Source: Antrodiella citrinella
Lineage: Eukaryota; Basidiomycota; Agaricomycetes; Polyporales; Steccherinaceae
Direction of reading: 5' to 3'
Assembly: GCA_004802725.1 (NCBI GenBank)
Contig: SGPM01000071.1
Span: 1-64,000, forward strand
Length of the DNA stretch: 64,000 nt
A program made the translations under genes and the position numbers. A model generated the notes under the pieces. That model worked only from the letters and a program-made list of their open reading frames with translations, did not search any database and had not been told where the DNA came from. Shown one piece after another: positions 1 to 11,391 of this stretch. Position 1 is the stretch's first letter. The number at the start of each line of letters is the position of its first letter.

Positions 1-1074
1 TGTTTTTCTAGGAGTCTCGAATGACCCTCTACGCATATTTGGTGAAGGAGGTGGCGGCGGCACGTACGACCCAGAAGGGAAACGGTGCTGACTAGGGTTG
101 GGTGAGGGAAGGGGCGATGCAATGGGCCGCAAGTTCGGTGATGGAGGTGTAAGGATGCCTTGCGTGCTGTCGGCTCGACGAGCTCGGGGTCGGATTGATT
201 TGATGGTATCAGACGAGAAGATCCCAAAGACGGACTTGAAGAGAGATGCGCGTGGTTGAGTCGTGGGGTCGCGTAGGGACGCTGCGTTTGGTGTGCTAGG
301 GACACTATTCACTCCTATGTTCATAACCTTAATTGAGTACGATGGTGACACCAGCAGACAACATGCACTCACCTAGATTCATTGGAAGAGCATTGTCATT
401 GGCGCTCAAACTGAGAAACAAAAACAAAGGTGCAAGCCACACGCATACGCCAAAGAAGGTGGCGATGTCCGCGAATCCTGGCGCGGTCGCAGACCCTGGA
501 GTGTAGTACATACTCCGTGCCCGTTGTCGCGCTTGCTGAGTGAGCTGTGCGAAATAGAAGAACCAAACAAAGTGGTCGACGACAACCAGGATGCATGACG
601 CGATGAACGTCAGGGATGATAGGGAAATGAATGGCCAGCTTCCGGTGATGTTTTGGAGATAGATGACATGGCACGCGATGGAAAATATGGTGTGTCGGAG
701 TGGGAGGGAGTCAAAGAAATAGAGTAGACCATGCAGAACTATAATGATCTAAGGTGATCCGCTGGTTATTGAGACGAAGCGGGGTGGCAGAGGGCCAATG
801 GAACTCACATAGATTCCCCTCTGACCTATCACTTTAGCGGTGCGCGAGTGTTCCTCGATCAGTTCGGACAACCATAGTAATCCACTGGCTTAATGACGGC
901 ACGCGTATATCAGAGACGAATGACGCGGTATAAACAGACCAACATCTTACCAAGTGAGAGTGTCACGAAGATGAATGCCGCCGCAGCACCGACATAGCTA
1001 TGGGATCGCGACATGAGTATACTCGTTGGACGGGTGAGATGAGACACATACCTCAAATAGTGCAGAAGCGACAT
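1..1074 (-). CDS. SVP26: SVP26/TEX261-family ER-Golgi membrane protein (3' end outside window)
   Basis: Family members are polytopic proteins of the early secretory pathway; yeast Svp26 acts as a COPII adaptor for Golgi enzymes. Translation begins at the ATG at 1074 with MSLLHYL and splices to SYVGAAAAFIFVTLSL. The next exons give the family hallmarks SELIEEHS, then a membrane segment ending in VVVDHFVWFFYFAQ, then FFGVCVWLAPLFLFLSLSA followed by NDNALP, which is the most conserved part of TEX261. Four or more hydrophobic segments are visible. The last exon (314 downward) codes for a Pro/Ser-rich cytosolic tail (TPPSPNLRP, PPPPPSPN) that runs past the window start, so the stop is not seen. 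It is divergent from DID2 over a 276-bp promoter. Family assignment is strong; the tail is probably disordered. Confidence 0.9.
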
Positions 1075-1219
1075 GCCAATCAACGAAATATCTTTTATAG
1101 CTGTTGCTGCCAGAGCATCCGCGAGAGAAAGGAAAGATATACACCGACTCTCACTGTCAGGAGAATCTGTGCTGTCACCGGCGGCGCTTCCCCGCGACTT
1201 CTATGGGCGTCTAAATTAA

Positions 1220-1238
1220 GACGCGTTGTGCTCACGTG
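1220..1238. promoter_or_regulatory. GACGCG + CACGTG module in the SVP26/DID2 divergent promoter
   Basis: GACGCG (1220-1225, part of ACGCGT) is followed by CACGTG (1233-1238) in the 276 bp between two divergent start codons. ACGCGT is the MCB-type core and CACGTG the E-box core bound by bHLH factors; binding here is inferred. Confidence 0.45.
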
Positions 1239-1350
1239 CCCACACGCCGAATCGGGCAGACTACGGTGCACCGCACCGCGAAGTCAGATTCTTGCTCTCT
1301 CCACTCCACCTCCGTACCTACCTCCATAGTCTATCCGCACTATTGCCACG

Positions 1351-2179
1351 ATGAGCAACCTTGAAAGTGAGTCTGACCATCGCTGATCTTTCACAGTCTT
1401 TCTAAGTTGTTCGTAGAGACTTTGTTCCAGCTCAAAGTGAGTAGCCGCAAGCGTGCTTCCCTTCGATACACGCTGAGTTGATTCCGCAATAAGTTCACCG
1501 CAAAAACACTCCAAAGACAAGCTAAGAAAGCTCAGAAAGATGAGAATGCAGAGAAGTCTCGTTTGAAGAAGGTGTGTATCTTATCTTCCGCTTCGTATGG
1601 ACCGAGGTTGACTGCTTCCGGAAGGCTCTACAACAAGGCAACAACGATGGCGCACGGATATACGCTGCCAACGCTATCCGAAAGAATCACGAAGCACTTA
1701 ATCTGCTCAGACTCTCAAGCCGTGTAGATGCTGTTGCAAGCCGTGTAGAGACTGCAGTGACAATGCGGCAAGTCACGGGTAACATGACTTCGGTCGTGAA
1801 GGGGATGGACAAGGCGATGGATAACATGAACTTGGACAGGGTGCGTCGTGATTTACAACCCTATCTGTCCACTTTTTTCTGATGCTCCTTTGCACAGATC
1901 TCGCTTGTCATGGACAAGTTTGAATCGCAGTTCTCCGATCTCGATGTGCAGACGTCTTACATGGAGGAGACAATGGCAAGCACCACAGCGACGTCGACGC
2001 CTCAAGATGAAGTTGAGGCTCTGCTGCGGCAGACGGCCGAGGAAGCCAACATTGAGCTCCAACACGACTTGGCATCCAAGGATGTCGCCAGTCTGCCAGA
2101 GATAGCTTCGAAGGAGCCCGTGCGGGAAGAGGACGATATGCTAGCGGCTAGGTTGAGGGCGTTGCGACCTGCGTCATGA
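1351..2179 (+). CDS. DID2: ESCRT-III subunit DID2/CHMP1
   Basis: Charged multivesicular body protein of the CHMP1 class. It works late in ESCRT-III assembly on endosomes, binding Ist1 and the ATPase Vps4 during multivesicular body sorting. Five exons join cleanly: 1351-1366, 1417-1436, 1494-1571, 1625-1840 and 1898-2179. The product is about 200 aa, the usual length. It reads MSNLEKTLFQLKFTAK, then the basic helix QRQAKKAQKDENAEKSRLKK, then ANAIRKNHEALNLLR and SSRVDAVASRVETAVTMRQV, all CHMP1 signatures. The C-terminus ends in DDMLAARLRALRP, a clear MIT-interacting motif (MIM1). Two very small first exons (16 and 20 bp) make this gene easy to mis-predict. The promoter is shared with SVP26. Confidence 0.95.
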
Positions 2180-2776
2180 CTGCATTTCTCAATAATGTGC
2201 CTGCGTACTTGTCTCTATTTCGTTTACCTCTTTGTGATTCTACCCCTTGTATGTAAGTTTAAGGATAGTCTAGCGGACTCTGTAGAAGCACACCCGTGAA
2301 TATGGCCCCCGCGTGTAACACATTTTCTCCCATGATATGGCAGGATTGTGGCAGGACGTCGATGCAAGCCAAAGTCTTCTCGTCGAATCACAACGCACAA
2401 CCGACGGTATATGAAAGTATCACTAGAACAGCAAGATATACGCCCTGCAACATTAGTTGGACATGCGAATGCGAAAACAAGACGTGACTAGTGAGCGTAA
2501 ACAACATGAAGCAAGCGTATCAAAGTGGTCATCAAGACAGAAACCGAACGGCCCAACCCAAGCGGAATCTAAAACACATACACCTGACATGACTTTAAGA
2601 TATAGACTAAGATATAAGTAACAGATGACAGCAGTAACACGGGACTAACCGTCCTCCGAGGGTAAATGCGAACATGCACAATAGGTGTGCACGGAATGGT
2701 ATGCTTGTGGGTAGTAACCGGGAGAAAGTGATAGTGAAAGATGAAGAGCGTCCGGTAGATGGTGTCATAGATGGCG
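2180..2776. other. Convergent intergenic region
   Basis: This 597-bp stretch lies between the stop codons of DID2 (plus) and the Ser-rich gene (minus). Only short unsupported frames are present; I see 3' UTR-like AT-richer sequence and no further feature. Confidence 0.6.
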
Positions 2777-5438
2777 TTACTGAGTGTTTTCCACAAAGCG
2801 GACAAATCTATCCAGGAGAGCCTGCTTCCTGCGCTCGTCCAAGGAGCTGGAAGCGTCGAGTAGTCGTTTGGCATGAGATACCAATCCATAGGGTCCGTCC
2901 AAAGGGATAGCATGAGCGTCGAATCTGTGAACGTCTGGATATCCAGCTATGAGTATCCGAAAAATTGATGAGAGAATACAACTCACAGTTTTTGAATGTC
3001 GAGTAAGCCGCTGGTCCCAGTGCCTCCTCAAAGGCCTCCGCAACGTCCGAGCCAGCAGGCCTCGACGTACTTGAGCCTAACCGACCCTCCTCGTCTACCC
3101 ACCCACTCTTCCAACGAGCTCTGGCCCTGCCAGTACTCCCCGCATTACTCGAATTCGATTGTTTCCCGCCATAAAGCAGTACAGCTTCCTCCCTGACCGT
3201 GGACGGTGCCCATGAAAGACCTAGATTCAGATCCAAAGAACGACCCATGCCCCCTGGACTGACGCGCTCTTGGCGTAGCCTTGACGGCGGTATCGTCTTC
3301 GGAGCAACGCGTGCAGCACTGGCTTTGCGATCGTCCGCTGGTGAGCCAGGTATAGGAGGGACAGCGGGTTCGAATTTAAATGCGCCGTGAGACCCGCGAA
3401 GGGCGTGCTTGCCAGTATTTCGCCCCCAGCTCCCACCGCCAGATTGCGATGAATTGGGAGTCTCCGGTTCAGCGAAGTTGACATGATTCCGAGAGGTGCC
3501 CGTTGAATGCGCATTCCCAGACCCTGCAGAGCTATCCGTCCCTCGCCGACTTGGAGTTCCGTCTGTCCTCACATCTAATTGCGGCTTCCTGCTCCTACCA
3601 AATGAGTCTTGTTGGCGGTGTCCGCTGGTCGGTTGTGGAAGAGTGCGGCCTCGGTATTCTGCCTGAGAAGCAGACGTTCGTGGGGTAGCCTTCAGACTGC
3701 TGCTGCGCTGCATTGGGATAGTACTGGGACCAACGCCCATACCTCTCAAGGCCGACCGCATATGGATAGGTCCATGAGTACTGGATATGGGTCTCTCGAA
3801 GTCGAAACTTCCATGCTTGATCTGCCTGGATTTGATGGCAGCCGCAGTCGAATTTGGTTGACTGACCGTAGCAGGATCCTTGGAGCTTCGTCTGCTATGC
3901 CCACTCCCGCTGGGCTGCTTCTCCATCGCGACGGCTGCGATGGTCGTCCGCGAATCCCTCTCCCTATCTCGCAGAATGGGGGAACCCACCCGTCGTGGTC
4001 CCGTTATGCCCGATATCTTCTCCCGTTCTTTCCCCTTCTCTCTAGCCCTATCAACAGCTTCCTTCTCCCGCAATCTCTGTAATGATTCCTTCTCTTTGAA
4101 TCCAGTAGAGCTTAGCGTGGGAGATGGGAGACCGCACAAGGGCGAGCACCTCCCGCCGTGATCGTCGTCCTCAGGTTCAGCGTTGTACTCTTGACGGAAA
4201 TACTCTCCACGAGGTAATGGCGGAGGTGTCGCAATAGGGTGGGATATCGCATGAGGGGAAGGGGTGATTCGGCTGGTCCGACTGGCCCGACTGCTATTAC
4301 TGGCATCGCGTTTCACGGACGCTTTGTTGGCTACCTGGCTTGAGCTTGAGCCCGAGCGAAACCGACCCGTCCAGCTGCGCTCCGGAGCAGGAGAGACAGG
4401 CCTGCTGATCGACGGTTTGCGTGCAGGAATCGCCATGCTGAAGATGTTGAAGTTTTTGCCCTTGCGTGACGAAGAGGAACCTGTCGCTTCCAGCGGTAAA
4501 ATCTCGGTCTGAATGTGCACATGATGGTCCGGTTGATGAACTGGTTTCAATTCTGGTGGCCTCCTGGGACGGGGTTTGACTGTCGAGTCTGTCGCAGTGG
4601 TGGTGGATGATATGGGTCGGGATTGCAGACGGGTGGCAGGTTTGGATGTAGGACTGGACAGGTGTTCGCCATTAGAACTGACCTGTCGAGCATGGCGACG
4701 ACCGAGGGATCCGGTGTGTACCATTGTGGGCATCTCGTTAATAGGTGCATCGTCGAAGGATTGTGATCGTCGTTTCTTGGACCGGGACCTTGAGCGAGAC
4801 CGACTTAGAAAGTCAACAATCTATCATTATGAGTTGACGCGATACGCGTCAAGATTCGCGTGGAGGAGCAGCGCGTCAGTCAACGAAAGCTAATGGAGGG
4901 ATGGACTGGACGCACCCTGCTTCCAAGACTCCGGCCAGGACGTTCCTCGCGGTGAATCTCCATGGGTGGGACAGCAAAATCTACGGATCTCGCAGAGAGG
5001 GGCTCATTCGCATAGTCTAAACGGTCGCTTCTCTGGTCGTCGGATTCTTCTGCCTGGTGCAAGGCAAGGGTCATATACGGGAACGGGTTGAGTATGTTGA
5101 GGTTCCGCGATCGGAGAGAGATGATGCTTACCTCTGTGTGCAGTGAGGTTCCGGTGTGGCTGGAGAGACTGGAAGAGCGAAGGAGGCCAGGAAACTGGAG
5201 GAGAGAGAATGAAGTCAACACGTGGTAGGCACGATGAGAGGGGTGGACGTGTTGAGAAACGCACGTCTTTGGAGAGCCTCACACGAGCAGCGTCTATCAA
5301 ACCCAGTGGCCTCCCTCTGAAGGAATTGCTGCGCGGTGGCCGTGGATGGGTCGCTAGTAAATGGGGATGCAACTGGGAGGTGGAGGTGGAGGGCGCGAAG
5401 GAGGACTGGGAGGCATTTGACTGAATACTGGTCGACAT
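2777..5438 (-). CDS. Large Ser/Arg/Pro-rich protein of unknown function
   Basis: I do not recognise this protein. From the ATG at 5438 (MSTSIQSNASQSSF) three phase-0 joins lead into a long open exon (from about 4786 down to about 3000). A last splice at AYSTFKN gives a C-terminus reading GYPDVHRFDAHAIPLDGPYG and ending DRFVRFVENTQ, stop at 2777. Total is about 760 aa. Most of it is low complexity: Ser-rich tracts, repeated RE/KE charged residues (REKEAVDRAREKGKEREK, a likely short coiled coil), and Arg-Ser patches before KKRRSQSFDD. The C-terminal 50 residues look globular and are probably the conserved part. A possible 5' extension exists: an ATG at 5598 (MSVSRKCSTW) can splice in frame to the MSTSI exon. 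The second intron (GTGAGG...CTCCAG) is my inference. Confidence 0.7.
4834..4852. repeat. Short perfect palindrome TTGACGCG-ATA-CGCGTCAA
   Basis: Two 8-bp arms separated by 3 nt, inside an intron of the Ser-rich gene. Each arm carries the GACGCG core that recurs in promoters elsewhere in the window. Confidence 0.5.
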
Positions 5439-5777
5439 GGCGATGTCCTGGCGTTCTCCGCGGTGTCCTTGTGCATTCAGACGAGCACTGCAATAATGAG
5501 ACCTCGTCCAGGATATCACCAGACGATTGCCAGAGTCAGTACCTGCCTTGGACGACGAGCTCAAGCAGCCATGTCGAACATTTTCGGCTAACGGACATCT
5601 TGGGCGCTCGCTTAGACGTTTGAACGCATCTCGCATGTACATGTCTTTGTCCGTTCCGTCCTCTTCACCGGTCACCACATCCGTCGGCTTGCAATAATAT
5701 TCCTCGTATCCTCTAATTTGAACAACTCGTAGATGGTCTTTAAGTAACCCAACAACACCACAACTAGTCAGTGGTTC
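5439..5777. promoter_or_regulatory. Divergent promoter region, Ser-rich gene / F-box gene
   Basis: 339 bp separate the two assigned start codons. It may include a first exon of the minus-strand gene (ATG 5598, intron GTACTG...TTGCAG) that joins in frame upstream of MSTSI. The donor is weaker than others here, so I left it out of the model. No CACGTG or TATA box was noticed. Confidence 0.4.
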
Positions 5778-8020
5778 ATGGATTCCGACGATGAGAGGTT
5801 CATAGACGAGATTGAGGAGGACCTCCGCAAGGGAGACCACATGTTCTGCAAGTTCATCTTTTGTCTGTCCCTCGATTCGTTTACTTACTACGTGCATACT
5901 TCGTAGCGTACAAATTGGCAACCTCGGGTCCAGATCTCAAGCTTTATTACAACAAAGAGAGACAAGAACTCGCTCGTTTCGTGGACTTTACTCGCATACC
6001 GGAGAGCCTGTCTGTCTACCGTCTACCACGTTTCTTTCAAACCGTCTGTGGCTTTCATATGGTGTGTCTTTATTGAATGCATGTATTGTGTGCAGCGGAA
6101 GTGAATACTCAGCCTCCAGGGGACCCTTGACCTCACTGGTCGCCATCTACGTCGATACACGTCTCTCATGAAGCGGTGGCAAGAGTTCCGCGATGACCTC
6201 CTCGCCTTCCCTCACGTCGAGGACGACGACCCTGCAAGTCTTGCTGCCCTTGAAGCTGTTCCCCCAGAACAGATCCGTACTTTTGAGAACAGATGGCGGC
6301 TCGGTCCACGCACCCCCGATGTCTTGACCTCACTCATTAATGCTGCGGGTATGTACCGACTTGTTTTCAGACCATGTACTGCCAGTTAACGGTACCAGAC
6401 CAAGTAGCCATGCTCATCAAAACGCGTCCTGTTCCCAGACTCCAGAAGTTGTGCTTGCACGATTTACCTCCAGAGCTACTCCATCAAATTGTGGACATTC
6501 TCGACCTAAATAGTGCCCGACGTCTGGGGTCCACTTCATCTTTGTTTCGCCAAATCGCAGTGTCATACATATACCGAGTAGGTCGTTCCACTAGTTTCCA
6601 GAATGCGTGGACTGATATGTATTGCAAGAACCGCGTATTGTTACTCAAGCCTTTGGATCATCCCGCTCTTCCCGAATCCGAAGAGGAGAAGAGGGCCGCA
6701 GCGATGACGGGCATCATGGCGGCAAAGCAACGTCTAATGGACCAGATGCAGACCATCATGGATGACTCTCACCTGCTGGAAGTCATCCAGTCACTCCACG
6801 TAGGGGGCATGTATCAGGTAGAAGATCTCGAGACGGCGGGTATCATTGGAGACTGTGACGCCAGACGACACTACTACGGACACCTGGTCATGGCTCTGGG
6901 CATCATCTTTGGTGAAGCCGTGAACACCAGGACTATTACCATCCACAACTGGGACTTGTCCATAGACCTGATCCCCACCATCCTCTCTCTACCGAACCTC
7001 CGCACCCTGGATTTGCTCTTTTGTCGTGTCTGGCCCGGAGAGATACGTCAGGTAGAGTCTAATGTTCTCAACGTACGGCTCTCAATCGACAGTACCGAGG
7101 AACGTCGTATGTGGAACTTTGTCACTGGCATGCCACATCTCCGTGTTCTCTCGATATTGCGTGGCTCAGACCGCGATCACCCGATACTCCCTCCAGCCGC
7201 CTTCCGCCTGCGGACGAACCCGTTCAAAACGGTAGAAAGGCTGTTCGTCTCGCGTCTCCCCCCAGAAGAAATCTACGAGCTCGCTGCGTGGATCAAGAGC
7301 GCGCGGACACCCGATCGCAAGCTCCGTCTCACCCATTTCAAGATCGCGGCGGACTCGTTCGGGCTCACGGAGATACAGATCATGACGCTCGTCTCCGCGC
7401 TGTTCGGTGCGCCTCTCAAGTACTTGTCGTTTGACGGCATCCACTATGCGAAACCGGACCTCCTGTACGTTATCGGACACGCCTTCCCCAAGCTCGAGTC
7501 CCTCTCCTTGCACTACCGTCAAAGTATGCGCCAGGCTCGCTCCGTACAAGCCTGGTGGCCCTCTCCGACCTGGGAATACGCGACCGTGCTCACACACTTC
7601 CCCAACCTGAAACACTTCCTCTGGAACCAAGCCTTGAACACCTCCGAAGTCCCAACCGCCGTGCTCAAGTACATGGAAGACGGGTGGCCAGAGGACGCAG
7701 CGGACGGCCCGGACACCGACGAACTCGAGTGCTACTCGGACTGGCACGCCATCGTGCGNCTGTTCGCCGTGAACGCCAAGGCGTTGGAGAGCGTCACGTT
7801 CACGTCGGGCGGGATGCCGATGATCCAGTACGACATCACCCGCAGTCGCAGTGGTGGGGAGGGTGGGGANGAGAAGGTGAAGGTGAGCGGGTTCGAGGAT
7901 TATTCGTATAGAAAGGGGGCGACGATGGCGTTTAAGACGACGGAGCTNTGCGATCCGAGCCCGATTTATGGGACGTGGCCTCGTGTGTTCACCCCGGCTC
8001 TTCCTGACGAGGAGGAGTAG
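5778..8020 (+). CDS. F-box protein of the agaric-expanded type
   Basis: Likely a substrate receptor of an SCF ubiquitin ligase. The model starts at 5778 with MDSDDERFIDEIEEDL and needs small introns to reach YKLATSGPDLKLYYN, then RLPRFFQTVCGFHMV, QGTLDLTGRHLRRY, KRWQEFRDDLLAFPHVEDDDP and RTPDVLTSLINA. A further splice leads into QVAMLIKTRPVPRLQKLCLH. The F-box core follows at about residue 190: LHDLPPELLHQIVDILDL, then ARRLGSTSSLFRQIA. The remaining 450 or so residues carry LRR-like segments (LPNLRTLDLLF, LKYLSFDGI, FPKLESLSLHY) and stop at 8020 after DEEE. Single Ns at 7759, 7870 and 7948 preserve the frame. The first two introns are inferred. The substrate is unknown. Confidence 0.8.
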
Positions 8021-8335
8021 AGNGGTCGGATACTCGAGGCTCGAAGAATTTTATGTATTTTATATCTCCAGTGTTCAGAACGTTCAGAATCGCTGTTCTT
8101 AGTATCCTCACTTTTTGCTCTCTTGTAATCAATNCATGATATCACATTGTCCCTCCTGAGTACTAAATTCCGACACTGGCCTTCGACTTCACAGGTCTTA
8201 GACCAGCAGGTGGTACAACGCGACAAGAAAGCGGGACCACAATATGTCAGAAATTGTTGGATTGCATAGAATACAGATGTACATATCCGAAAGTCCAAGA
8301 AATGATGATACAACGATACCTGTCAGGGGTNAGTA
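8021..8335. other. Convergent 3' region
   Basis: Between the stops of the F-box gene and MET2. Contains three single Ns (8023, 8134, 8331). AT-rich; no gene seen. Confidence 0.5.
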
Positions 8336-10175
8336 CTACGAAAGGAACCCGCGAATAGCGCTCCCCACATTCTGCACGTCCAACCTTCATAGAAAAAAAC
8401 CNATCCTCNATCAGCCCACACTCACATCACGCAAAACAAAGTGGACTCACAAGAACGTATCATGCCCCCAAACGCCCCCCAACTCGAAATAACTCACCAT
8501 CGGGTTCCCCGCCATCCTCAGCGCGTCCGCGACCTCCCTCTGCTGTTCCACCGGGAACAGTATATCGCTCTGCACGCCCAGGACCAGCGTCGGCGTGTTC
8601 GCCAGCGGGCTCAGTCCCGCGGCCAGATCCGTAAGGTGTGGCGGCGGGTTCGTCGGCGGGGGGTGCGATTTCGAGTGGGAGGTGTGCGTGTGGTAGAAGC
8701 CGGGGTTCGGAGAAGAAGGGCGGGCGTTCATGGAGGGCGGGAGAGGTGGTGGAGAGGTGCGTGCGGGTGGAGCGGTGAGGTTCAGAGCGGTGAGCGAGGA
8801 TTTGGTCATGTCGAAGAGGTCCATGGCTTTGGAGATGTAGATGAGCGAGTTGGCGTCGTATTTGAGACAGAATTGCTCTCCCTGTGTAGAACGGTGAGTT
8901 AAAATTCTTCTCCTGGCGGTGCCAAAAGTAGTGAACGAACCTGATAATCAAGGTAGGTCTCGATTAAAAAATCCGGACAAAGAGCTGGTACTCTTGGGAG
9001 CACCCTGCCGTCTGTGCTGAGCGAAGGACCTTGTGAAGGTTCTTCCCTCACTTTCCGGCCGAAACGTTGGTCCCATTCAGGACCAGAGCGATATGTGATA
9101 GTTGCAATCTCTGAGGTAGAACAATGAGATTAAGAGCATCGCAGATTACTTGTGCATGAGCTTACGACGGGCAAGTTTCATTCCAGTATGAGGAGGTAGT
9201 CCATCATAGTAAAACCCTTTGTTCCAGTTTGGATCTGCCATCAGGACTGGACGCCTTGTCATTCTACAGTACGCAGCACAGTTCAGCAATTTGCTCACCA
9301 CTCCGTTGCGCAAATCTCATCGCGATAGCACTTGGACTACTGCGAGCAGTCCCACTGATACTGACAATTTTACCCACTCGTTCGGGGAACAACCACGCAG
9401 CCGCCAAGCTCTGCATCGCACCCATAGAGGACCCCACGCTCGCATACAGCGTCTCGATACCCAAGTGGTCTAGCAAGCAAAATTGTGCCCTGACCATGTC
9501 CAACATCGAGAGCACCGGAAAATTAGTCGCATAAGGCTGCCCGGTCGAAGGGTCGATCGACGCGGGCCCGGTGGATCCATAGCACCCTCCCAGGACGTTC
9601 GTGCAGATTATGTAGAACTGGTTCGTGTCGAGTGCTCGACCTGGACCTATGAACTTCTCCCACCAGCCCTCCGACGGGTTCAGCTCGGTCGAGGCTGCGT
9701 GCGACGACGCAGAGAGCCCGGTGTGCAAGAGGATGACGTTGTCCTTCGCGGCGTTCAGTTCGCCCCATGTCTCGTATGCGATGTCGAACTCCGGGAGGGG
9801 TGACGCGTATATGAGCGGCATGGGGTCCGCATGCCGGTAGATTTTGTAGGAACTCGGGTTGGGTCGCGCATAGGGTGGTTCTGGCCCGGAACCGTTGCTA
9901 GCTGAGGAAGGACCGGGAATGGAGGCGTTACTGTTCTTGTACGCAGATGCTAGCAGACGGTGTTCCCTCGCAGCGTGCGCATCTACACAGGGAAACGACG
10001 GACCCGACGATGAGGAGGGTATGGGACATGTCGACGCGGACCTCGTCGTCGAGCTGTACCGTACGGTTTGTTGGACGGGCGTACGAAGCGGTGGTATGAG
10101 ATGTTTTCGAGCAACTTTGACCGCGTTCATCATGAATGTACAGAGACGAGGGTCCATCTCGAGAAACTCAATCAT
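8336..10175 (-). CDS. MET2: Homoserine O-acetyltransferase
   Basis: Transfers acetyl from acetyl-CoA to homoserine, giving O-acetylhomoserine for methionine synthesis by sulfhydrylation. This is an alpha/beta-hydrolase fold enzyme. Visible hallmarks are [20 protein letters not shown], then [20 protein letters not shown] and [13 protein letters not shown]. The nucleophile elbow is [10 protein letters not shown] (Ser of S-M-G). The catalytic Asp is in [14 protein letters not shown] and the catalytic His in GHDTFLLD. Exons after the first long one give [39 protein letters not shown] and GFLIS-type endings, with the stop at 8336 after RGFLS. Residues before about 100 are Ser/Pro-rich and poorly conserved. 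Start choices at 10175, 10157 or 10136 cannot be separated by sequence alone. An insertion rich in Pro/Ser/His ([10 protein letters not shown]) precedes the final domain. Confidence 0.93.
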
Positions 10176-10223
10176 CGGGAATGACAGAAGACGCCCGATG
10201 GCGACAGAAAACGCAATCGCGTC

Positions 10224-10265
10224 GACGCGTCAAGATCGGCGCACGTGAAAATCACACCGACGCGT
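10224..10265. promoter_or_regulatory. MET2/VPS60 divergent promoter: MCB-like cores and TCACGTG
   Basis: The 191 bp between the MET2 and VPS60 start codons holds GACGCG at 10224-10229, CACGTG at 10242-10247 and a second ACGCGT at 10260-10265. Read towards MET2 the E-box is TCACGTG, about 67 nt upstream of its ATG. In yeast this is the Cbf1-Met4-Met28 site of sulfur genes; equivalent use here is inference. Confidence 0.5.
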
Positions 10266-10366
10266 TCTTGCCACGCGAGCGATCGAGATCGAATCGCTTG
10301 GCACTTCCAGCGCTCACCGGTACTTGAACCCCTTCCATCGACTTGTATTTCAACCACTTCCTGACC

Positions 10367-11290
10367 ATGAACAGAATATTTGGTACCTCTGCGTCCAAGA
10401 AACCCGCCCCTTCTCTCCAAGATGCCATAGCATCAGTCAGTACGCTTCTGGCGGTTACTCAGAGCACACACCTAACCGAGCACTCTACATGCAGACAGAT
10501 ACCCGGATGTCCAGCATTGAAGTGAAGATCAAGAAGCTGGATGGAGAGCTAGCACGATACAAAGAGCAAATGGCGAAGCTACGACCAGGACCAGGCAAGG
10601 TGCATCCCGTTTCTCTACATCTCCACCATGCCGGTCTCTTGATCACTGGAACGTCCTCTAGAACGCGGTACAAGAACGCGCCCTCCGGACACTGAAACAG
10701 AAACGGATGTACGAGAACCAACTCGCACAACTGACGCAGCAAACGTTCAATATGGAATCCGCGAACCTCGCTACCGAGAACCTGCGGAATACGATGGCGA
10801 CGGTGGATGCGATGAAGACTGCAAACAAGGAACTGCGGAAACAGTATGGCAAGATCGACATTGACAAGATTGAGGTTTGTCGTGTTACTGCTCTACGATG
10901 GCAATCATCCTGATTGTTTTCATGTGAACAGACTATACACTATGACATGGAGGATCTATTGGAGCAGGCGAACGAGATACAAGAGACTCTGGGTAGATCT
11001 TACGCCGTACCAGACGAGATCGACGAGTCAGACCTCCAAGCCGGTAAGCCGTACATTATTGCTCAATGCTGACTACCTACTGACGCTGTCCACAAAGAAT
11101 TGGACGCTTTGGAGCTTGAAGGCGAAGAGGAGGGTCCTTCATACTTGTCAGATCTGAACAAAGTACCAGACTTTGTTGACGAGCCACCTGTAGAGCTCAG
11201 CGAGGTACACATCTCTCACATCCTGCGCTCTCCCTTACTCATGTTTCTCCACAGGAACCAGAGAAAGAGGCTGTCAAGACGACCGCATGA
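10367..11290 (+). CDS. VPS60: ESCRT-III accessory subunit VPS60/CHMP5
   Basis: Binds Vta1 and so stimulates Vps4 during late multivesicular body formation. Six exons: 10367-10435, 10495-10599, 10662-10874, 10932-11043, 11098-11204 and 11255-11290, all phase-consistent. The product is about 217 aa, typical of CHMP5. It begins MNRIFGTSASKKPAPSLQDA, then DTRMSSIEVKIKKLDGEL, ERALRTLKQKRMYENQL and TQQTFNMESANLATENL. The alpha-4/5 region reads IHYDMEDLLEQANEIQETL followed by GRSYAVPDEIDESDLQAELD, which is the CHMP5 signature. The C-terminal acidic stretch and the PEKEAVKTTA end are short. This is the second ESCRT-III gene in the window and shares its promoter with MET2. Confidence 0.95.
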
Positions 11291-11391
11291 TACCATGTAC
11301 ACAGCAAGAACTGTCACCAAGATAGGTTGTACCATTATGGAGATGTACACTACGACCCAGCTGATATGTCAAACATACGAGAGCGAGAGAT

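Noticed and set aside
5004..5921. 305-codon minus-strand frame starting at 5921
   Set aside because: Only its middle (from MSTSI) is coding; the rest crosses the promoter and introns of the Ser-rich gene.
7166..7747. 193-codon frame antisense to the F-box gene
   Set aside because: Shadow frame of a well-supported coding exon.
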